A DNA stretch of 48,168 nt from Candidatus Kuenenia stuttgartensis (GCA_945890885.1 CAMDDF010000003.1:1-48168); one strand, 5' to 3'. Positions 8,821 to 17,236 are shown, counted from the stretch's first letter. Notes: generated from the letters alone by a model not told the origin. Numbers and translations are program-made.

Positions 8821-9277
8821 TCAAACCCATCATCAACCCTGATTTATTTAGGTGGTTCATAATTAAAGCCGAGCAGCGGAAGCGATTGGACATTATGAAA
8901 GCGTGGAGCGCAAGCGACACGATAGAAGCCGAGTCGCGGAAGCGACCGGATAATCCCCGATTTGTCATCCCGAGCGAGCATAGCGACGAGGGATCTCTTA
9001 CACTTTGCTTGTGCCTTATACTTTTGTTACTTTTTCCACCCCCTCCTTTGTATTATTCGTAAAAACAATATTCGGCAGGTTCATAATCAATAAAACGCCG
9101 AAGGCGTTCAACAACGATAGCCCCCAGTGCCACTGGGGGAAATAAATCAAGCCACACAACCCGACCCCTACGGCGCATCAAACCCATCACCAACCCTGAT
9201 TATTCGTGGGGTTCATAATTAAAACCAAGTCGCGAAGCGATTGGACATTATGAAAGCGTGGAGCGCAAGCGACACGA
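8821..9277. repeat. 100-bp direct repeat, two copies
   Basis: Copy 1 is 8821-8922 and copy 2 is 9178-9277. Both begin TCAAACCCATCA, share GGTTCATAATTAAA and end GGAGCGCAAGCGACACGA. Differences are scattered substitutions and small indels. The 3' core (ATGAAAGCGTGGAGCGCAAG) and the block following copy 1 (GAAGCCGAGTCGCGGAAGCG) recur in inverted order and orientation at 15873-15954. Confidence 0.75.
8964..8997 (+). repeat. 34-bp dispersed repeat, copy 1
   Basis: Begins GTCATCCCGAGCGAGCATAG and ends GAGGGATCTC. The same motif, with a few changes, occurs at 11953-11986 (+), 12099-12130 (-) and 16051-16084 (-). All four copies lie between genes. Confidence 0.7.
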
Positions 9278-9522
9278 CAAGCAAATTTCCAACCTGTCAG
9301 GAATTCCAAAACTCCAAAGGAGTCGTAGGGTGCACAACTTGTTTGCACACGCTGTCTTTTTCCGACAGGAATTCCAAAACTCCGAAGGAGTTCAATAACA
9401 ATAGCCCCCAGTAAAGAGCGAAGCGATGCAACTGGGGTAAAGAAATCCACCACCACACAACCCGACCCCAACGGGGTCGAACACTTATCCAATCCCCATT
9501 TTTATTCGACCCTGTAAGGGTC
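9094..9522. repeat. cluster of short perfect hairpins with 3-nt loops
   Basis: Six perfect palindromes with 5-8 bp arms and 3-nt loops, each with a different stem: AACGCC-GAA-GGCGTT (9094), CCCCCAGT-GCC-ACTGGGGG (9121), ACTCC-AAA-GGAGT (9311), AACTCC-GAA-GGAGTT (9378), CGACCCC-AAC-GGGGTCG (9463), GACCCT-GTA-AGGGTC (9508). A longer-loop version, CCCCAGT/ACTGGGG, lies at 9406-9437. The region has no gene; frames that cross it are repeat artefacts. Confidence 0.7.
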
Positions 9523-9736
9523 ATATTGTTTTTGTCTGGCCCTTACCCCGAGTTTCGCTCCGCTCACACGGGGCTATCATATTAAACCGCTTCGCGGCTC
9601 TGCTTCACCCTTTTCAAATGGACGAAAAGGGTGCCACCCAGAATTATAGTTTATGAAATTTGAAAGAGGCCACCCGCCGATCTGGTTGAGTTAAAGTTCT
9701 AAAAAAACAAAATCTTATGTTGATCAAGGCTTGGGC

Positions 9737-9784
9737 AAAAAGAAACAGTTTATTGTTGAATCTCACATTTTACATAAACTGTTT
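9737..9784 (-). terminator. probable terminator
   Basis: On the minus strand AAACAGTTTAT (9784-9774) pairs with ATAAACTGTTT (9753-9743), an 11-bp stem with a 20-nt loop, followed by CTTTTT. It lies 44 nt past the stop of the gene at 9828-10364. Confidence 0.6.
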
Positions 9785-9827
9785 TATTTCAACATAACTT
9801 TCATCAGGACAGTGAAGTAACTCCCTC

Positions 9828-10364
9828 TTAGTCGATGTTTCCGAAGTCTCGCCTAAGTTGCGTTTCTTTCTGTTCAGGAGACATCTTATCCCATGCCTGA
9901 TCAAGTTCGTGCTGTTCCTGTCCATCCATTTGCCATGTGGGTTTTGTAGATTTGTAATCATTATGCTTCTTTGGACTTGTATAGCTATTATACGTCTGAG
10001 ATGAAGAGAAATCATTCGAATAGGATTGGTTTGGAGTTGAGCTATTGGTCGTGCAGTTTCGAATACCAAACAAAACAAAGCAAGCGATTAGCAACAAAAA
10101 CCCGCCTTTGTACGAGACAAAAGGTTTGTATTTTATGGTCAACTGCCCACAGAGCCTTCCCATTTCAAAACAAATTGAATCAAAATTGATTTTCGGTATG
10201 AAATGGGATTGGGGGCATGCATTAATGGCAATTACCGAGTTAACCAGTATTCCTCTTTCCCGTGCTTTTTTTTCTGCATCATTTTCATCTTTGGCTTCTA
10301 TGATAAATATCACATCTTTGCCATTATTACGGAAAGCTCCACTGACCTGATATTCACGATTCAT
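9828..10364 (-). CDS. single-pass membrane protein, function unknown
   Basis: A 178-aa protein. Residues 1-45 look like a small alpha/beta module (REYQVSGAFRNNGKDVIFII, then EAKDENDAEKKARERGI), reminiscent of short domains in which a residue stream is modified by position, but I cannot name it. One hydrophobic segment (GGFLLLIACFVLFGI, about residues 87-101) is followed by a Ser/Asn/Thr-rich low-complexity tail and a charged C-terminus. A Shine-Dalgarno (TAGGA) lies about 7 nt before the ATG. It sits 45 bp downstream of the HAF-repeat gene on the same strand and may be cotranscribed with it. Confidence 0.65.
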   Translation of the reverse strand: MNREYQVSGAFRNNGKDVIFIIEAKDENDAEKKARERGILVNSVIAINACPQSHFIPKINFDSICFEMGRLCGQLTIKYKPFVSYKGGFLLLIACFVLFGIRNCTTNSSTPNQSYSNDFSSSQTYNSYTSPKKHNDYKSTKPTWQMDGQEQHELDQAWDKMSPEQKETQLRRDFGNID

Positions 10365-10409
10365 TTTTCATTCCTACTCAGAGTGACCTATTTGAACTCT
10401 TCAACTGAA

Positions 10410-11468
10410 TTAAGGACAACCTTTTATTCTTCTTCTCAGCATCAACCCACCAAGACCAAATAAAGCAAGAGTGGTGGGTTCTGGAACTGGGGTCATCAGG
10501 AACGCATGCTCTTCACTATTAAATCTTCCATATCCCACAATTTGACCTAAATCATTAATACCAGTGGCACCAATTAACCACCAGCCACTGCCTGTGGGCA
10601 GTAAAGTATTTAAGTCAATCATATTTCCACCATCATACAAAAATGGGTGCTGGATAACATCACCACTCATATTACTGTACCCTACTATCTGACCGTTATT
10701 ATTGATGCTGGATGCTTGAGAAAAACTGCCTCCTAAAGTTCCAATATCTCTCATTATAGTACCATCATAAAAAAAAGTATGAATCGCAGAATCGCCAATA
10801 GTATAACTGCTTCCTACAACCTGAGCGTTATTATTGATGCCAAAAGCATAAGAGCTACTTCCCCCTAAAGTTCCAAGGTCTCTCATTGCAGCACCATCAT
10901 ACAAAAAAGCATGGGTGGTAGAATCGCCAGTACTACTTTTCCCTATAACCTGACCACTATTATTAATGCCCCAAGCTTGAGAAGAAATGCCACCTAAAGT
11001 CCCAAGGTCTCTCATTACAGTACCATCATACAAAAAGGCATGGATAGTAGAATTTCCCGTAATCTGACTGTACCCTATAACCTGACCGTTGTTATTGATA
11101 CCGTAAGCACCAGACTGACTTCCCCCTAAAGTTCCAATGTCTTTCATTGCAGTACCATCATACAAAAAGGCATGCTCGCCAGAATTCCCCACAATGTTAC
11201 CATTATCATTGATACCTAGAGCAGAAGCATCACCCCCTAAAGTCCCAAGGTCATTTATTGTGGTGCCATCATATAAGAAGGCATGGGTGCGATTTTCAGT
11301 AGTATAACTGCCCCCTACAACCTGACCAGTGTTATTAATGCCCCAAGCACGTGAGTAACTTCCCCCTAAAGTCCCAATATCGGTAATTGTATATTGTGTT
11401 GCTGCAATAGTCTGCCCAGAGCCAACTAACATTAAAATAGTGACCATCATGGTAATGAACTTCTTCAT
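10410..11468 (-). CDS. HAF-repeat extracellular protein with PEP-CTERM tail
   Basis: A 352-aa exported protein. Residues 1-22 are a signal peptide. Then come six copies of a repeat of about 36-46 residues with the pattern DIGTLGG...GINNxGQVVG...HAFLYDG, plus a degenerate seventh (DLNTLLPTGSGW) - the HAF repeat seen in planctomycete and proteobacterial exoproteins. The C-terminus is VPEPTTLALFGLGGLMLRRR: the PEP-CTERM motif, a hydrophobic stretch and an Arg cluster, recognised by exosortase. Start is supported by AAGGAGA about 4 nt upstream. The repeats are also close at DNA level, so copy number could vary. Function unknown; probably surface or exopolysaccharide-associated. Confidence 0.85.
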   Translation of the reverse strand: MKKFITMMVTILMLVGSGQTIAATQYTITDIGTLGGSYSRAWGINNTGQVVGGSYTTENRTHAFLYDGTTINDLGTLGGDASALGINDNGNIVGNSGEHAFLYDGTAMKDIGTLGGSQSGAYGINNNGQVIGYSQITGNSTIHAFLYDGTVMRDLGTLGGISSQAWGINNSGQVIGKSSTGDSTTHAFLYDGAAMRDLGTLGGSSSYAFGINNNAQVVGSSYTIGDSAIHTFFYDGTIMRDIGTLGGSFSQASSINNNGQIVGYSNMSGDVIQHPFLYDGGNMIDLNTLLPTGSGWWLIGATGINDLGQIVGYGRFNSEEHAFLMTPVPEPTTLALFGLGGLMLRRRIKGCP

Positions 11469-11573
11469 CTTCTCTCCTTTTTACAAAATTTTATTTCACC
11501 AACAGACAACCCGCTGATTTTACACAAATAAATTTTGATGGCGTTTTAAGATGAAGAAATGCACATAAAAAAA

Positions 11574-11697
11574 GGGCATCGCTACATCATGCCCAATCAA
11601 GGCCCGGCAAGGCCCACAAGCGACACGCAAGCAATGCCCCATACGGGGCACTGTTCTTTGCGCGTTCGCTTGCACAAAATTTGCCGGTTTTGATTGG
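11574..11697 (-). ncRNA. rod-like inverted repeat plus terminator, possible small RNA
   Basis: Positions 11593-11697 form one long imperfect hairpin of about 35 paired positions: CCAATCAA/TTGATTGG, CCGGCAA/TTGCCGG, CAAGCGA/TCGCTTG, ACGC/GCGT, GCAA/TTGC and GCCCC/GGGGC around a 4-nt loop. Immediately 3' on the minus strand GGGCAT/ATGCCC (11594-11574) is followed by seven T. A rod followed by an intrinsic terminator is what a minus-strand small RNA would show. It lies 106 nt upstream of the HAF gene, so a 5' leader or attenuator is the alternative, and a mobile-element end is a third. A 17-bp palindrome (11707-11723) flanks it. Confidence 0.5.
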
Positions 11698-12583
11698 AAC
11701 GCCTCAAAAGTTCAGTGAACTTTCAAATATTTAGTTTTTCATAATTTACAGATTTTGTGCCTTAAAAAATATTAAGCTCAATTCTTGGTTAATTTTTATG
11801 TCTGTCATCTAATTTCTGACCTCTGAAATCTATTACCGGAAATCCCCAATACAAGCTGGAATCCCCACTTATAATCTGACATTAAGGCTTAATTATAGCT
11901 TTTTCCCTGTAAAATACAAGATAAAAATCCGCGCAATCTGCGTCTGCCCCCTGTCATTCCGAGTGAGCGCAGCGACGAGGAATCTCGTCCAACTCAACAC
12001 TGAAAACTAATGACTAACCACCCTGTCATCCCCGCGTAGGCGGGGATCCAGTTTCTGACACATTTTGAAATCCGTGTAATCCTGTGTAATCCGTGTCAGA
12101 TTCCTCGTCGCTGCGCTCACTCGGAATGACAACAAAAAAATCTGTGTTAATCAGTGTACATCTGTGGCTAAAAAAATCTGTAATTTTTTTATTTTCCCCC
12201 TTGACGATTTTTTGACCAGATTGAGCAATCCACAATATCTACTATTCATTTTTGATGATTTTCACGTCTTCCCACGTTTTTTCGCGCGCTTTTTGATGAT
12301 TTTCACCCTCAAAATCACGATTTCCCTGTAATCTGTGTTCTGTACTCTAACATCTTGCATTAAAAACACTTACAGTTTTTTTAATGCACTTTCTTATCGT
12401 ACTTAGTGTCGTATCACCTACCCCAAAAACCTGGCTAGCAACGTCAAAAATGGCCATTTCGCTTTTTAAATTTCCGAAAAAACACCAATTTTCACAATTT
12501 TTTACCCCATTTTTAATGTGGATTTAGAAATTCCGGAAATTTACACACCAATTATTACTAAAAAATCTTATCCTGCGATGGTA
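11698..12583. other. repeat-rich intergenic region, no gene seen
   Basis: No supported coding region. It contains 34-bp repeat copies (11953-11986 and 12099-12130), a perfect 8-bp hairpin ATCCCCGC/GCGGGGAT (12028-12047) resembling dispersed BIME-like repeats, tandem-like ATCCGTGTAATCC wording (12068-12098) and a 17-bp direct repeat. The rest is AT-rich. Open frames at 12026-12235 come from the repeats. Confidence 0.55.
12249..12306. repeat. 17-bp direct repeat
   Basis: TTTTTGATGATTTTCAC occurs exactly at 12249-12265 and 12290-12306, 41 bp apart. No gene is associated. Confidence 0.6.
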
Positions 12584-12946
12584 TTAAACGGTTTTTTGGG
12601 TTCTGTGGAAAACCAGCCGCAAAATCTGGATAATCGTAAGAAGCGTAAAAAGTATTATAAACGGCAATGCCGCTACCGAAGGTGAAATGGCCGCTAAGAC
12701 TGATTGACCAAAGGAAGTTTCATTTTCAATGCTGGTTGCCTTTACAATCCAGACCAATAACTTTGCTTCGCCGTAAAGGGCCAGCAAGATACCGGCAGCT
12801 ATGAGTATTGACAAAAGAGCGGTTTTCAGATGGTGCGGCTTATGGTCGCCCTTGAACATTCGAAATACATGAAAAAAAGGCATCAAAACGCAAAGCAAAA
12901 TATAAAATAGTCCGCCGATTCCTGTTCCTGGTAGTCCTGCTGTCAT
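12584..12946 (-). CDS. small membrane protein paired with glycosyltransferase
   Basis: A 120-aa protein with three hydrophobic segments (GLFYILLCVLMPFFHVF; ALLSILIAAGILLALYG; ALPFIILFTLLTIIQILRLVF) and short basic loops. It starts at 12946, two bases after the stop of the GT2 gene, with AAAGGA 8 nt upstream; a longer frame reaches into the GT2 gene but has no ribosome site. The position and topology resemble the small accessory membrane subunits that accompany processive GT2 enzymes (PgaD-like role), but I see no sequence match to that family, so this is context only. Confidence 0.65.
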   Translation of the reverse strand: MTAGLPGTGIGGLFYILLCVLMPFFHVFRMFKGDHKPHHLKTALLSILIAAGILLALYGEAKLLVWIVKATSIENETSFGQSVLAAISPSVAALPFIILFTLLTIIQILRLVFHRTQKTV

Positions 12947-12948
12947 TG

Positions 12949-14022
12949 TTAGTGTCCTTTCTCGTAAACCGTAAGCGGACGCTTCATTACAAGCTCCAGC
13001 CACAGTGCTTTTAACATAAATATACTGTTGACTATTCTTAAAACAAAGAACCCCGGCAGGCTCATAAGTACCTTGCCGACTTCTTTTCTTTGATATCCTT
13101 TGTACAAGACAGGGATCGCCACGGCTGGTGCGTCAATGAGATACCCAAGTAAAAATAGCGGATTGACGAATATCGCCAATAATGGCACTATTATCAGATA
13201 GCACAGCGAAGCAACAATGGAATCCCACAGTGCAACGGCAATAATTGAACTAAGGCATGGGTGTTTGAGTAAATCGCGCCAGTGGATGCGTACGTTTTGA
13301 ACGAAGCCATGCGACCATCTGCGTAGCTGTGTACTCATAAAATGGTAATTGTGCGGCTCAATCGGATAGGAAACCGCTTCGGGAACAAATCTTACACCGT
13401 GGCCCGCGTGGTACAAAGTCCAGGTTAAATCCATGTCCTCGGCCATTGTGCGAAGAGACCAGCCGCCATTTGCGCGGAGTATGTCGGTTCGATATACAGA
13501 AAAGCAGCCCGAAGAAATCATAGGTTTATTATAGAAATCCTGTATAGGTTTGTAGAAAGTAAATGCAAATAAGTATTCGATATATCTGCCGCGTTCCCAT
13601 ATTGTTTTAACTATTCTTGGAAGGACAAGGCCGCAGGCAGCGGCGATGGAATCGTCAGCGAAAGCTTTCATTATTATTTCTGTTGCGTGCAACTCCAGCG
13701 TTGTATCGGCATCGACCGCCATTGTGTATTTTGTTTTTACAAATTGAAGGGCGTAGTTTTGGGCACCGGCCTTTGAGCCTGTATTTTTGGGCGGACAAAT
13801 GACGGTGGCACCTGTTGTTCTGGCAGCGGCAGCGGTTGCGTCGGTGGAGCAGTCGTCAATGACTATAATCTCTTCAGGCGGAAATGTCTGGTTCTGGAGA
13901 CTTCTTACCGTATCGACGATGTTTTTTTCTTCATTGTAGGCAGGGACGAGAATTGTCAGCCCGCTTTTTGTTTGGCAACACGTAGGGCAACTGTCAGTAT
14001 TGGTTTCTGTAATCATAATCAT
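12949..14022 (-). CDS. membrane GT2 glycosyltransferase, processive type
   Basis: A 357-aa GT-A fold transferase that would polymerise or transfer a sugar from a nucleotide donor at the inner face of the membrane. Visible catalytic signature: VPAYNEE (27-32), DD (56-57), DAD (104-106), ED of TMAEDMDLTW (195-196) and QLRRW (232-236). The D, DxD, ED, QxxRW set is that of chitin/cellulose/PNAG synthases such as PgaC and NodC. Two or three hydrophobic segments follow residue 255 (SSIIAVALWDSIVASLCYLI; LLAIFVNPLFLLGYLI). A small membrane protein follows directly, suggesting an exopolysaccharide synthase pair. The start has no clear Shine-Dalgarno; ATG at 14022 or the next ATG at 14016 are both possible. 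Confidence 0.85.
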   Translation of the reverse strand: MIMITETNTDSCPTCCQTKSGLTILVPAYNEEKNIVDTVRSLQNQTFPPEEIIVIDDCSTDATAAAARTTGATVICPPKNTGSKAGAQNYALQFVKTKYTMAVDADTTLELHATEIIMKAFADDSIAAACGLVLPRIVKTIWERGRYIEYLFAFTFYKPIQDFYNKPMISSGCFSVYRTDILRANGGWSLRTMAEDMDLTWTLYHAGHGVRFVPEAVSYPIEPHNYHFMSTQLRRWSHGFVQNVRIHWRDLLKHPCLSSIIAVALWDSIVASLCYLIIVPLLAIFVNPLFLLGYLIDAPAVAIPVLYKGYQRKEVGKVLMSLPGFFVLRIVNSIFMLKALWLELVMKRPLTVYEKGH

Positions 14023-14064
14023 GTTATATCTATCAAGTTTAACTTATATGCAATAAAAACGGCT

Positions 14065-14092
14065 ATTATCGCACTTGTGAAAGCGATGTCAA
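14065..14092 (-). promoter_or_regulatory. sigma70-type promoter of the GT2 gene
   Basis: On the minus strand TTGACA (14092-14087), 16-nt spacer, GATAAT (14070-14065). Predicted leader about 35-40 nt. Confidence 0.6.
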
Positions 14093-14168
14093 AACAATTT
14101 TTGCGTGCCTGTGCTATGAAGGCGTGTTTGCTATTGATAAATTTCGGAATATCTGGCATTATATTGAT

Positions 14169-15023
14169 GTGAAAGCTAACAAGTTATACATTTCAGACCT
14201 TGACGGGACACTTCTTGGCAATGATGCCAGGCTGTCGGATTACGCATTGGAAAACCTTACCAGTCTTATCGAGTCGGGATTGAATTTCACCATCGCAAGC
14301 GCGCGAAGCCTTACATCAATACGCGAAATAATCCGCGGGCTGCCGGTGCGATTGCCGGTAATCGAAATAAACGGGGCGCTGATTTCCGATCTGCAAACCG
14401 GCAAACATCATACCATCAACACTATACATAAAAACACCGTCGAAAACATCTTCACGCATATCACCGACCACGGCTGTATGCCCTTTATATCAAGCTTCGA
14501 CGGCAACAAGGACAATCTCTATTACGAAAAAGTTGTCAACGAGGGTATGCGATGGTTTCTCGGCGACGATACCGAAGACCACGTCAAAAGAGTCCGCAGA
14601 ATCGGCAATATAGCTGAGTCATTCGATGAGCAGGTTGTCTGCATAACGGTAATCGACCGATTCGAAGTGATGCAGAAATTATCGGATAAAATCAAATCAG
14701 AGTTTCCAAGCCAGCTTGAAAACCATTTTTTCGCTAATCCGTATAATGAACAGTGGCATTGGCTCACTATTCACGATAAACGTGCCAACAAAGCGATAGC
14801 GGTAAAGCAGCTTGCAAATGAGTTGGGCTATGGGCTTGAAGATGTGGTTGTTTTCGGAGATAATCTTAATGATGTTCAGATGATGCAGCTTAACAGAGAT
14901 GGCGCCCATTCGGTGGCGGTCGATAACGCTACCGATGAAGTGAAATTGTTCGCAAGCGAAATTGTAGATTCCAATGAAAACGACGGCGTAGTTAAATATC
15001 TTTTGAAAGGGGTCAGATTATGA
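14169..15023 (+). CDS. HAD-superfamily hydrolase, Cof type
   Basis: A 284-aa (from GTG 14169) phosphatase of the Cof/YbiV-like subclass, probably acting on sugar phosphates or similar small substrates. Motif I is ISDLDGT with nucleophile Asp10 and acid Asp12; motif II is in FTIASAR; the C-terminal motif is FGDNLNDVQMM. The cap between residues about 85 and 190 fits C2-type HADs. The frame is open to a GTG at 14124, but homologous starts sit about 9 residues before the nucleophile, so GTG 14169 is preferred. Neither has a Shine-Dalgarno. Its stop overlaps the next gene's ATG by four bases (ATGA). Confidence 0.8.
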   Translation: MKANKLYISDLDGTLLGNDARLSDYALENLTSLIESGLNFTIASARSLTSIREIIRGLPVRLPVIEINGALISDLQTGKHHTINTIHKNTVENIFTHITDHGCMPFISSFDGNKDNLYYEKVVNEGMRWFLGDDTEDHVKRVRRIGNIAESFDEQVVCITVIDRFEVMQKLSDKIKSEFPSQLENHFFANPYNEQWHWLTIHDKRANKAIAVKQLANELGYGLEDVVVFGDNLNDVQMMQLNRDGAHSVAVDNATDEVKLFASEIVDSNENDGVVKYLLKGVRL

Positions 15024-15820
15024 AAACTCAAATTGCAGTTTTTGCGGCTTTGGTTTTAATGCTATTTTGCGGGGGCTGTGCGACGAATGCCGTAACAGGC
15101 AAAACTGAGTTTCAGCTTATGGGAGGCAATATAAGCTCCGATGTCGCGATGGGCCAGCAAGCTTCCGAAGGTGTAATAAAGGAGATGAGCAAGGGCGAGG
15201 TTTCTGGTCCGATGCAAAATTATGTGAACTATGTCGGCCAGAAGATTGCGGCGGTAAGTCATAATCCGGAACTCGAATGGCACTTTATGGTACTTAATAA
15301 TGAAACTGTCAATGCGTTTGCCCTGCCAGGCGGATATATTTATATAACTACCGGAATGCTCAAGGCATTGCAGAATGAATCACAGATGGCAGCGGTACTT
15401 GCCCACGAGGCGGTACACGTAACCGCACGGCACTCGGCCAGCGCGATGAGCAAGCAGCTCGCAGTTGACCTTGCGATATCGCTTGGAACAAATGCCCAGA
15501 CTGCTTCAGCAATGAGGGTCGCCCAGATAGTCAGCCAGCTTGAAGGCCTACGTTATAGCAGAAAGCATGAGCGTGAAGCTGATTTTTACGGACTGGATTA
15601 TCTTGTCGCGGCGGGCTATAACCCAAACGGCATGGTCGAAATGATGAAAATGCTTGAACAATTGAATAGCTCAAGCCCTATCGAATTTTTCTCTACGCAC
15701 CCAAGCCCCGAAAACAGGCTGGAATTGATAGAGCAAAAAATCAGAGAAAAAGGCTGGCAACCACTCGGCTTAGTCAATGAACAGGATTATAGGAAAAATG
15801 TACTGAGCTATCTGCCGTAA
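15020..15820 (+). CDS. M48-family metalloprotease, lipoprotein
   Basis: A 266-aa zinc peptidase of the M48 (LoiP/BepA/Oma1-like) group, likely for quality control of envelope proteins. The signal peptide ends in FCGGC with Cys20 as lipidation site. The active site HEAVH (129-133) with third ligand Glu186 in HEREADFYG is intact. The N-terminal NAVTGKTEFQLM segment after the Cys is typical of M48 lipoproteins. It starts in a 4-base overlap with the HAD gene and has AAAGGGG 7 nt upstream, so the two are cotranscribed. No TPR tail as in BepA is present, making it LoiP-like in size. Confidence 0.88.
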   Translation: MKTQIAVFAALVLMLFCGGCATNAVTGKTEFQLMGGNISSDVAMGQQASEGVIKEMSKGEVSGPMQNYVNYVGQKIAAVSHNPELEWHFMVLNNETVNAFALPGGYIYITTGMLKALQNESQMAAVLAHEAVHVTARHSASAMSKQLAVDLAISLGTNAQTASAMRVAQIVSQLEGLRYSRKHEREADFYGLDYLVAAGYNPNGMVEMMKMLEQLNSSSPIEFFSTHPSPENRLELIEQKIREKGWQPLGLVNEQDYRKNVLSYLP

Positions 15821-16093
15821 CTAATACCAAGTCAACTTAATTACGATTTTTATCTTTCGCCCCGTCGGGGCTTTATCCGGTCGCTTCCGCGACTCGGCTT
15901 CAATATTTCGTATTATCGTATTATCGTGTCGCTTGCGCTCCACGCTTTCATTATATTATCCGGCGATGGCGCTTTCAGCTACTGTTTCCGAATACCCGCA
16001 TGCGATGGTATGACAGTACGGGTGCAAAAATCAAATCCAATTAGCATACCGAGATTCCTCGTCGCTGCGCTCGCTCGGAATGACAAATAGAAG
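15821..16093. repeat. intergenic region with inverted copies of dispersed repeats
   Basis: Contains the hairpin GCCCC-GTC-GGGGC (15859-15871), a reverse-orientation copy of the 8821-8950 repeat blocks (15873-15954) and an inverted 34-bp repeat (16051-16084). No coding region is supported and no T-run terminator is seen, although both flanking genes converge here. Confidence 0.65.
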
Positions 16094-17236
16094 CTATAGG
16101 CAGACCGTGGATTTTTCCTTTTCTGATTTTAATGCAGCGGTAAAGAGTTTATGGCTCAAGGCGGCTTCATCGGGCGTAACACATCCTGCGAATTTGCTTA
16201 TCGGCTTGCCGTGATGGATTTCATACAAAAATGCAGCCCACATCTGCAAAATGGAATCCGAAAATCCGGCCTCGAATATCCCGCCGGTGATTGACTTGTA
16301 AGCCATTTCGTGACCCATATCAATTACCTGCCAGGCTTGTTCGCCGCCGGTGTATTCCAGAATTTCAACGGTATTTATCTGCTTGCTCGACCAGCGTGCA
16401 GAGGCTTTTGTACCGAGAACTTCAAAGTACCATGTATTCTTATTGCCGGGGGCAATACGCTGAGTTTTTATTGTCATAGGAAACTGTACTTTGCTACTGG
16501 TATCCTCAGTAAGGCAAAATAATGTCGCATTATCCCATGTTTCACAAGGAGCCATGCCGCCCTTTCCATCGGGCCTTTCTTTGACAATCTTGCTCAAAAT
16601 AGCAGAGACGTTTTTCGGAAGCCAGCCGGCACGGAAAGGCATATGGCAAGCGTGCATACCCAAATCACCCATGCAGCCATATTCGCCGTTGAGTTTGAGC
16701 ATTCGTTTCCAGTTAATCGGTTTTGTAAAATCAAGATCGCTGGAATGCAAAAATCCGCTGTTGACTTCGAGAATATGCCCAAAGGCATTATTTTCCAGCA
16801 TTTTCCCAATTTTCTGCATAGCAGGAAAAAACAGCGATTCGCTTGAACACCGGACAAACACATTCGGATGCTTTTTAATGCAATCCATAATCGTATCGTT
16901 TGCGGGCTTATCTATGCCAAATGGTTTTTCGCCAAGCAGATGCTTTCCAGCCTTGATCGCGGCACAGTAAAGTTCAGCATGCAGGTTGTGCGGAACGGCA
17001 ATATAAACAGCTTCGACATCAGCATTTGCCAGCAGCTGCTTATAATCGGAAGTTACCTGCTTGATACTCTGAAAATTATCAGTGTACCATTTCAGGATTT
17101 TATCGCTTGTATCGCAAACGGCAACAATTTCAGGCTTGACATCAATGTCCGACAAATGGCACCACCTTGCGGCGGCACTTGCAAATTCACGGCCCATCAG
17201 GCCACAACCGATTATTCCGAATTTTACTGTACGCAT
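16094..17236 (-). CDS. Gfo/Idh/MocA-family NAD(P)-dependent oxidoreductase
   Basis: A 380-aa dehydrogenase acting on a sugar, inositol or amino-cyclitol-type substrate. Residues 5-16 are the Rossmann dinucleotide loop FGIIGCGLMG, followed by VYIAVPHNLHAELYCAA and the EKP motif in LLGEKPFGID. The C-terminal part holds the expected alpha/beta substrate domain (GCMGDLGMHACHMPFRAGW). Start is supported by AAGGAG 5 nt upstream. It is the third gene of a minus-strand unit after DeoR and a class III aminotransferase, suggesting that an oxidised product is transaminated, or the reverse. Substrate unknown. Confidence 0.85.
   Translation of the reverse strand: MRTVKFGIIGCGLMGREFASAAARWCHLSDIDVKPEIVAVCDTSDKILKWYTDNFQSIKQVTSDYKQLLANADVEAVYIAVPHNLHAELYCAAIKAGKHLLGEKPFGIDKPANDTIMDCIKKHPNVFVRCSSESLFFPAMQKIGKMLENNAFGHILEVNSGFLHSSDLDFTKPINWKRMLKLNGEYGCMGDLGMHACHMPFRAGWLPKNVSAILSKIVKERPDGKGGMAPCETWDNATLFCLTEDTSSKVQFPMTIKTQRIAPGNKNTWYFEVLGTKASARWSSKQINTVEILEYTGGEQAWQVIDMGHEMAYKSITGGIFEAGFSDSILQMWAAFLYEIHHGKPISKFAGCVTPDEAALSHKLFTAALKSEKEKSTVCL

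Noticed and set aside
9094-9522. A CRISPR array
   Set aside because: Stems differ in sequence and spacing is irregular; there is no constant repeat, and no cas gene is present.
8799-9524. Several frames of 60-100 codons across the repeat tract
   Set aside because: They are translations of dispersed palindromic repeats, typified by stretches such as VIPSEHSDEGS; no ribosome sites.
11593-11697. 6S RNA or SRP RNA for the rod-like element
   Set aside because: The central open bubble of 6S and the GGAA/AGCAG loop of SRP RNA are absent, although the rod shape is similar.
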